The notes beneath the pieces were generated by a model. That model did no database searches, had not been told where the DNA came from, and saw only the letters and a list, made by a program, of their open reading frames with translations. Positions 59,086-64,000 of a stretch of 64,000 bases of DNA are shown here, piece after piece. The translations under genes and the position numbers were made by a program. Source of the stretch: Gymnogyps californianus (taxonomy: Eukaryota; Chordata; Aves; Accipitriformes; Cathartidae); NCBI RefSeq assembly GCF_018139145.2, contig NC_059480.1, forward strand, positions 17,918,428-17,982,427, written 5' to 3'. Position 1 is the first letter of the stretch. Every line of letters begins with the position of its first letter.

Positions 59086-59577
59086 AGTATTTCTTCCTGC
59101 TGTTTTTCTGTTGCATCAATGAATGTCACATCCTCTGCGTCGGGTGTTTATTCCCCTTCCCCATCGTCACAGTTGGCAGTCAATGGACCTGCCTTCTTTC
59201 TCTGCTTCTCATAGTTAACCAGGATAGAAAAATGCCAGCATTTTTACACACATTCTGCAGCCACATCTCTGATGTGGCTTTTTCTTGGGGATATTTTTAA
59301 CCCTCCCCAGACACTGAGAAGCAGCAATTTTGTACAGAATCCTTTGCTCCTCCCTCCCCGCCTCCCCCCCCCCTTTTTTTTCCTTCTCAAAGTAAAATGT
59401 ACGTTCTAGGTTTGGGGAGTTTGCTGCTGCCAGTACTGGTGCTCCTTGCTGTTCTTGTCTTTTGCTTGGTTTGATCTGTAAAACTTCAACCCCTGCTTCA
59501 TGCCCGCGCAGCATTTGAAAGGTTTGTTCTTATTAGCCAAAATGTTTACTCCTCTCTTCTTCCCTCCTCATAGCTAG

Positions 59578-59611
<34 letters not shown>

Positions 59612-62279
59612 CCTAGAAATTGCCAGAGATCCACAAACCCTCCCTACTCTGTACACGCTGCATACCCCTGTGGTACTGTTCCTGCTCACCAGGCTGCTTC
59701 AGCATCCTTTTTTGATCTCCTGGTGACGCCATCAGTCACTTGGGACAACTCCGTTCCTGCCTTCGGGAGGGCTGCCCAGCTCTCTCCTGCTGTTCCTTTC
59801 TCCCCCTCTGTCTAAAGCCTCCTCCTAACCAGCTTCTCAGTCTCCAGCCTCTCTTCTCCATTTACCTCCCTGGAAACCAGTTTCTCCAGAGGGCTTGTGG
59901 TTTCTGGTTTTCCCTGCAGAAAATATCATGGATGTGCACTTTGATCCCATCTCTCCGCGGCTGGAAAAAAACGAGCAGTACCAACCCTGGCAAAGTTCCT
60001 CAAAACTGCCGAGTTTTGGGACACTGCTCTCCGCTCCCATCACCGGATGCGCTCAGCCCCTTTACTCGGCAGCTGTACAGCCAAGAAACAGAAGCCCGCT
60101 GCGGTTTCTGACCAAGCAAGGTGAGGCTCGTAAGGAGAGCAGCGCCTCCGGGACCGGCTGGTGCAGCGGAGGAGGCCGGGAGGCGCCGGCCGGGTGGCTG
60201 GCAGCGTGGCCACGGTCCCCGGCCAGGGGCGTGCTGCTCTCACCGGGGAGGTGTAAGCTCGCGGGGGTTTGGTCAGGTTAAAAACTTTTGCCCCCATCAC
60301 ACTACCACCCAGTGGCCAGGACACTCGTGCTGGGACTCTGTAAGAGATTATTATTTTTGAAAGAAAAAGTACCCTTTCCCCTACACACACAGACACCAAG
60401 CTTCCTAATTTTGGAAGCATGCTGCTGTGCCCACGCAATTTATGGTTTGGGGTTTGTTTGGTCTTTTTTTCTTTGAGATACCAGTCACCAAAATGGAAGT
60501 TTTGAATTACTTCACGATCCAGGGCAGCACGTTAACTTCCTACTGGCTTGTTCACCGCAGCTGCAGGGACCTGATGTACCATAAAAACAAGTGCTGTTAC
60601 TCTGGCATCAGGAACTGGGGCTTGAAGGGGAGCACAGCCTTGGCAGAATCCCTGGATGCAGAGAATTTTTCATTGATTTCAAAATATGTTCTATTTTCTT
60701 CACTGCTGACAATCAAGCAAAGCCCAGCTGATGCCATGTTTCAGATTTCAACAAACCAGTTGTTAGGTTGTATTACTAACATGTGCCTCGAGTCTGATAT
60801 AAACAGTGGAAATCTTCTGCCTCTCCGTGCTATCCCACTTTTTCCTTAGCTCAAAATCTCTGAAGAGTTTATGACCAGACTTCATTCCCTCCACCCAAAC
60901 AGCTCACCTGTTAACACCTGCCATGTATGGAAAATACGAGTCCTAAATGAAACATAGCAAGGCAGCAGCGCGTGAAAAAGAAGAGTTAAAATTAGGAACG
61001 TAACTCCCGCGGTTGCTCTGCAGTGCCTCCTGCAACGAGGAGCCGCGGTGCAGATGTGGGGTGTAAGCACAGTCCTGGCTCGGCTCCCGCCTGCGTCAGG
61101 CTGGAGTGATCCCTGTTCTTAGCACCGCGTGGGGACCACGGAAGGCGAGCGAATGTGTTCATGGCTTTGGTACCAGTGCTGGAATGGGAATGTGTTCTGG
61201 TTTAAAGTAAGTGGCAGTGCTCCAGGGGCAATACCGATACTTCTAACGCCAGTTTGTCTAGAGCGTCTGAAATTTAAGTGCTCCCTTGACAATCGGCTCT
61301 GCCTGATACTCTGTCACCAGCCCCTCTCCTCCCATTCAGACAGAGTTCCAAGGCAAAGGCTTTCTGCTCGCGATTTCAGTCATCTCACTTGAACTTTAGA
61401 GCTTTTGGCACAGTTCGGCTTGGACACGAGGATGTTTGGATGGGGCCAGCACGGGCTCGTTACAAAGAGCACAGCAGGCTTTGTATGCCTTGAGCTCGCT
61501 CTCCTGCGTGGGAGTGTCAGAAACCAGGCGGCTCAACCGCAGGGCTAATTTTGCTTTGTGCTCAGGCCTGCATGTGATTGACAGTCGTGTCAGGAGAGCG
61601 GGCTCCCCTCTTGGTTAAAAAAGCAGCACGCTGCTCCCCAGCAGCTTCGCTCCCTGCCTGCTGCCTCATCTTGCTGCGCAGAGACGGTGGCTAGGGTGGT
61701 GGGTACGGCTGTGACAGACCAGCTCCTGGAGGCAGCGCAGCCGGCTGTCTTTTTCCGTTGCTCCTTCCCTCGGTCGGAAGGTATTTGGAGCTATTCTGTC
61801 TATGCGCTGACATTTTGCAGGACTGTGGGAATGGAAACCTGCGTGCTTTGACTGCCCTTGTGTTTACACTGCAAACCGTCAGCAGTTTTCCCCCTGCCGA
61901 CCTAACGCCGGCACTGACAGCAGGGAGAGTGCTGCTTCAGCCCAGGTGTGGGTGGCTTGGCCTCCCTGCCTTACTCAGTGCCACAGCAAACACCAGCGCT
62001 TCAGCCGCGGCCAGTGCTTTGGGGTCTGCAGAGGAGGTCTTCAGTGTGGAGCGTCCCATGCGGGTGAATTACTGGGCTGTTAACAGGATTACCTCCCGCT
62101 AGCTGTCATGTTTCCATAAAGCACTTTGCAGGATACAGCGTTTCTCACTGCTTTGAACCAAATCCCCCTTCTGCTGGAGAAACTGTGTCTCTGCTGTACA
62201 AAGGCAGCTTCAAGATCTTAAGAGTTACTGCAGCTTCACCTTAACTGCATCTGTCATGAACTGTGTTCTCCAGAATAGC
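59086..62279. other. Convergent intergenic region between LRCH3 and IQCG
   Basis: It contains an A26 run at 59580-59605, then a rise in GC content. A CpG-dense patch at about 60120-60270 includes several CCGG and GCGCC words. Several open frames occur (for example 61758-62102), but no protein family is recognisable and high GC lengthens chance frames. No RNA gene was identified. Confidence 0.6.
59580..59605. repeat. A26 homopolymer
   Basis: It is a pure adenine run in the intergenic region. No retrogene body was recognised next to it. Confidence 0.9.
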
Positions 62280-62297
62280 CCAAGCTCTGTTACATGG

Positions 62298-62303
62298 TTT
62301 ATT
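62298..62303 (-). terminator. IQCG: Probable IQCG poly(A) signal
   Basis: AATAAA on the minus strand lies about 80 bases after the IQCG stop codon, giving a short 3' UTR of roughly 100 bases. Confidence 0.6.
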
Positions 62304-62383
62304 TTGTCCTGTCAGACAGACAGACCGCAGTGCCCTGCCCAGCAACAGCCCCGGAGCACGTCTGTGGCGACTTTCTTTACTTA

Positions 62384-62524
62384 TCACATCTTTTTCTTTG
62401 CTCCAGGTTTTTCCTTTTTCCCTTTTCCTTTCTGCTTTGATAGCTGTTTCTCCCGAATCTTCTTGAGGGCCTGGTAGGGGCCAAGGTCTCTGCGGACCAT
62501 TGTACCTCTCCACCAGGCCTGCAG
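62384..62524 (-). CDS. IQCG: IQCG terminal exon: IQ motif and Lys-rich tail
   Basis: The minus-strand acceptor CTTCCAG is preceded by a (CT)n tract from the GA repeat at 62533-62551. There are 46 codons plus TGA. The IQ motif occupies residues 1-11 of the exon. The tail has KQKGKGKKEK and GAKKKM. Confidence 0.88.
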   Translation of the reverse strand: MQAWWRGTMVRRDLGPYQALKKIREKQLSKQKGKGKKEKPGAKKKM

Positions 62525-63143
62525 CTGGAAGTGAGAGAGAGAGAGAGAGAGGTGTTAGGTGAAATCACTTTGCTGAGGTACCTGGTACAGCTCAATGGCC
62601 AGAGCGTCTCTCCTGCACTCCCCAGCTGCAGGAGGGAACCCCTGGCCCACGCAGCAGCAATTGGGCCTGTGCTGGTTGTGCTGAAGGTATCCACGTCTGG
62701 GCCGAGGGCATCTGTTGCTGGTGGCACGGGGGCGAGCAGGGGAACTGCCCCGTGACCCTCCCTGTACCGCCCATGCAGTGGGGCTGGTGTGATGGGCACA
62801 GCCCCAAGTCATTCGAGGAGACTGGCTTCTCCCCTTTCGCTCCCTTCTCAAACCTGCAGCCAGCTGCTGGCTTTGTGTCTGCCCCAGTAGAAAGGGACAG
62901 GCTTTGCCTGACCTTTGCTTGTGCCACCCCACACCAGCCAACTTTCTCAGGCCATTTTCTGCCTGAACAAAGCCTGTGGCACGAAGTATTAACCCCCAAC
63001 TGCTGATGGAGCAGCACTGCCTCAGTTTTGCTCCCCTTTACCTTCAGGATGCTTTTCAGCTCCAGTGCATCTTGCTCTAGTTGTCTTCTTTTAGCCTCCT
63101 TTTCCGCCCGGTCACTGATGATGGTTTCCTCGAATGTCTGGCA
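62384..63143 (-). CDS. IQCG: IQCG (DRC9), IQ motif-containing protein G, last two coding exons (5' partial)
   Basis: On the minus strand, exon 63143-63042 joins 62524-62384 in phase 0. The upstream exon gives CQTFEETIISDRAEKEAKRR, then QLEQDALELKSILK, a charged coiled-coil segment. The terminal exon gives LQAWWRGTMVRRDLGPYQAL, then a Lys-rich tail ending GAKKKM and TGA at 62384-62386. LQAWWRGTMVR is a textbook IQ motif (IQxxxRGxxxR), expected to bind calmodulin. The WWRGTMVRR core, the Lys-rich tail and the position tail to tail with LRCH3 together identify IQCG. It is known as the DRC9 subunit of the nexin-dynein regulatory complex of motile cilia and sperm flagella, and is also reported to bind calmodulin. 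Earlier exons are not visible here. Confidence 0.87.
62525..63041 (-). other. IQCG: IQCG last intron
   Basis: A 517-bp intron between AAG|GTAAAG and CTTCCAG. The (GA)n repeat on the plus strand forms its pyrimidine tract. Nothing else was recognised. Confidence 0.8.
63042..63143 (-). CDS. IQCG: IQCG penultimate coding exon
   Basis: The acceptor is GTCTTGCAG and the donor is AAG|GTAAAG. It is 102 bases, phase 0 at both ends. It encodes 34 residues rich in Glu, Lys, Arg and Leu, consistent with the coiled coil before the IQ motif. Confidence 0.82.
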
Positions 63144-64000
63144 CTGCAAGACGGCACAGGGGTGGCAAGAGCCACATGAAAAACACATCCCCGAAACTGC
63201 AGGGCCAACCTTCGAGGCTCACTCTGCTCAGCAGCTTGCCAGGGCAGGGTAGGGCTCACCTGGACCCTGGTGCAAGGACTCTTCTCCTCTTGGCTGCCTA
63301 CTGGTCTCATCCTTGCTACTCGCTTTTCACAGCCCAGCGGGGGCCGCTCTGGCCCGTGGGTCGCGGTGCGGGTCCCTACCCTGTGCACCCAGGAGCTCCC
63401 TGGCAGCCCAAGGGTAATGTGTAAGCGTGGACCTTCCTCCCCCACCTCCTTTATTTGATCTTTCCTGAGTCCAGATGGCAAATGTTGCTCATTACCACCG
63501 TCAGTCCTAAGGCACTGAGAGCTGCTGCCAAAGTGAAACCTCTCACGGCCTGGGTGTAATTAACCCTCTGATCCTGTCCTGTAAAATGGCTGTCTGATGG
63601 TGTCTCAGGCAACAGATGGTGGTAGGAAGGACCCATGCTCCCCCAGGCTAGGCAGCAGATGATGTACAAACACACTTGGGACACTGAGATGACAGTGTAC
63701 AGAGTGAAAAATGAGCCCACAAGCAGGGAAACATCTAACAGTCTCATCATCTCAGACCCAGTGACAGTAAGGAATGATTACAAGTTAATTCCTTCTGGCT
63801 TTAAAACACCCCTTTTTCTAGATACTTCTCTCTGCCCTGTGCTGCCTGCTCCGCTGTGCCCACATAGCTGCGATCAGAGCCCGGCAGTTAACCAAGAAAC
63901 CAATGTGGGGTAGGAATGGTTTTAACCAGAATCAGTTCCCTTAGAACGGAGCACTTTGCAGCTGTGAATGTGTGCCTGCAGGAAGGGATGAGCTGCCTTT
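63144..64000 (-). other. IQCG: IQCG upstream intron (to window edge)
   Basis: No further IQCG exon with coiled-coil composition and proper borders was found. It contains a minus-strand open frame for a hydrophobic protein at 63451-63750, listed separately. Confidence 0.6.
63451..63750 (-). CDS. Unassigned 99-residue hydrophobic open frame
   Basis: Starting at ATGATG with G at -3, it encodes MMRLLDVSLLVGSFFTLYTV, continues with a hydrophobic, Cys-containing stretch, an NYT glycosylation-type site, and a second hydrophobic stretch FTLAAALSALGLTVVM before ending GKIK. Codon third positions look GC-biased, as in coding DNA. The TAA stop overlaps an AATAAA on the same strand. It could be a small two-pass membrane protein, the last exon of a membrane protein gene nested in the IQCG intron, or chance. 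I do not recognise it. Confidence 0.17.
   Translation of the reverse strand: MMRLLDVSLLVGSFFTLYTVISVSQVCLYIICCLAWGSMGPSYHHLLPETPSDSHFTGQDQRVNYTQAVRGFTLAAALSALGLTVVMSNICHLDSGKIK

Noticed and set aside
59580..59605. Poly(A) tail of a processed pseudogene
   Set aside because: No gene-like body is recognisable upstream and no target duplication was found, so it is listed only as a homopolymer. The same applies to the A-runs near 12162, 15580 and 32540.
60040..60438. 132-codon minus-strand frame and overlapping plus-strand frames in the CpG patch
   Set aside because: High GC content lengthens chance frames on both strands; none shows a known domain.
61758..62102. 114-codon plus-strand open frame before IQCG
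   Set aside because: Ala/Leu-rich low-complexity product in GC-rich DNA, no splice or poly(A) support.
62592..63188. 198-codon minus-strand open frame read as one protein
   Set aside because: Only residues from 63143 to 63042 are IQCG coding. The rest reads through a GTAAAG donor into intron DNA.
1..64000. Operon, phage defence, CRISPR or other prokaryotic system
   Set aside because: The window has spliced vertebrate genes, GT-AG introns, microsatellites and an endogenous retroviral LTR. No prokaryotic gene structure or direct-repeat array was seen.

Overview
This is vertebrate nuclear DNA, almost certainly from a bird, and it is dominated by one large intron-rich gene. Bird origin is inferred from three things. 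Two genes are tail to tail in the order known for the vertebrate LRCH3-IQCG neighbourhood. The introns are compact. A 614-bp solo LTR sits in one intron and has the ends and text of a family common in neoavian birds. No bacterial, plasmid or phage features, operons or CRISPR arrays are present.

Layout. Positions 1-16975 are the end of LRCH3 intron 1; the promoter and exon 1 lie before the window. Positions 16976-55399 hold 21 phase-compatible LRCH3 exons running to the stop of the soluble isoform, plus an alternative terminal exon at 51961-52161. Two of the 21 exons, at 34926-35021 and 41834-41914, look like in-frame optional cassettes. The long 3' UTR ends near a poly(A) signal at 59057-59062. 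Positions about 59.1-62.28 kb are a GC-richer, CpG-containing intergenic stretch without a recognisable gene. Positions 62.28-63.14 kb on the minus strand hold the last two coding exons of IQCG; the rest of IQCG lies to the right of the window or in unrecognised exons.

Function. LRCH3 is a cytoskeletal scaffold with leucine-rich repeats at the N-terminus, a disordered Ser/Pro-rich middle with one charged helix, and a C-terminal calponin-homology (CH) domain. The sequence supports two endings that swap the last CH helix. One is a short soluble tail. The other is a C-terminal membrane-spanning tail. Both follow the same donor in the same phase, and they share 12 of 27 aligned residues before they diverge, so they look like an ancient exon duplication. 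IQCG is the DRC9 subunit of the nexin-dynein regulatory complex of motile cilia. It is not functionally tied to LRCH3 and is simply its convergent neighbour.

All LRCH3 and IQCG exons seen have open frames and GT-AG borders, so both genes appear intact in this window. The points most worth a second look are the duplicated terminal exons, the two cassette exons, several possible unannotated exons (6062-6168, 45138-45364, 53041-53182), a GC-rich nested hairpin in the 3' UTR, and MIR-like SINE relics, one of which lies in the 3' UTR of the membrane isoform.
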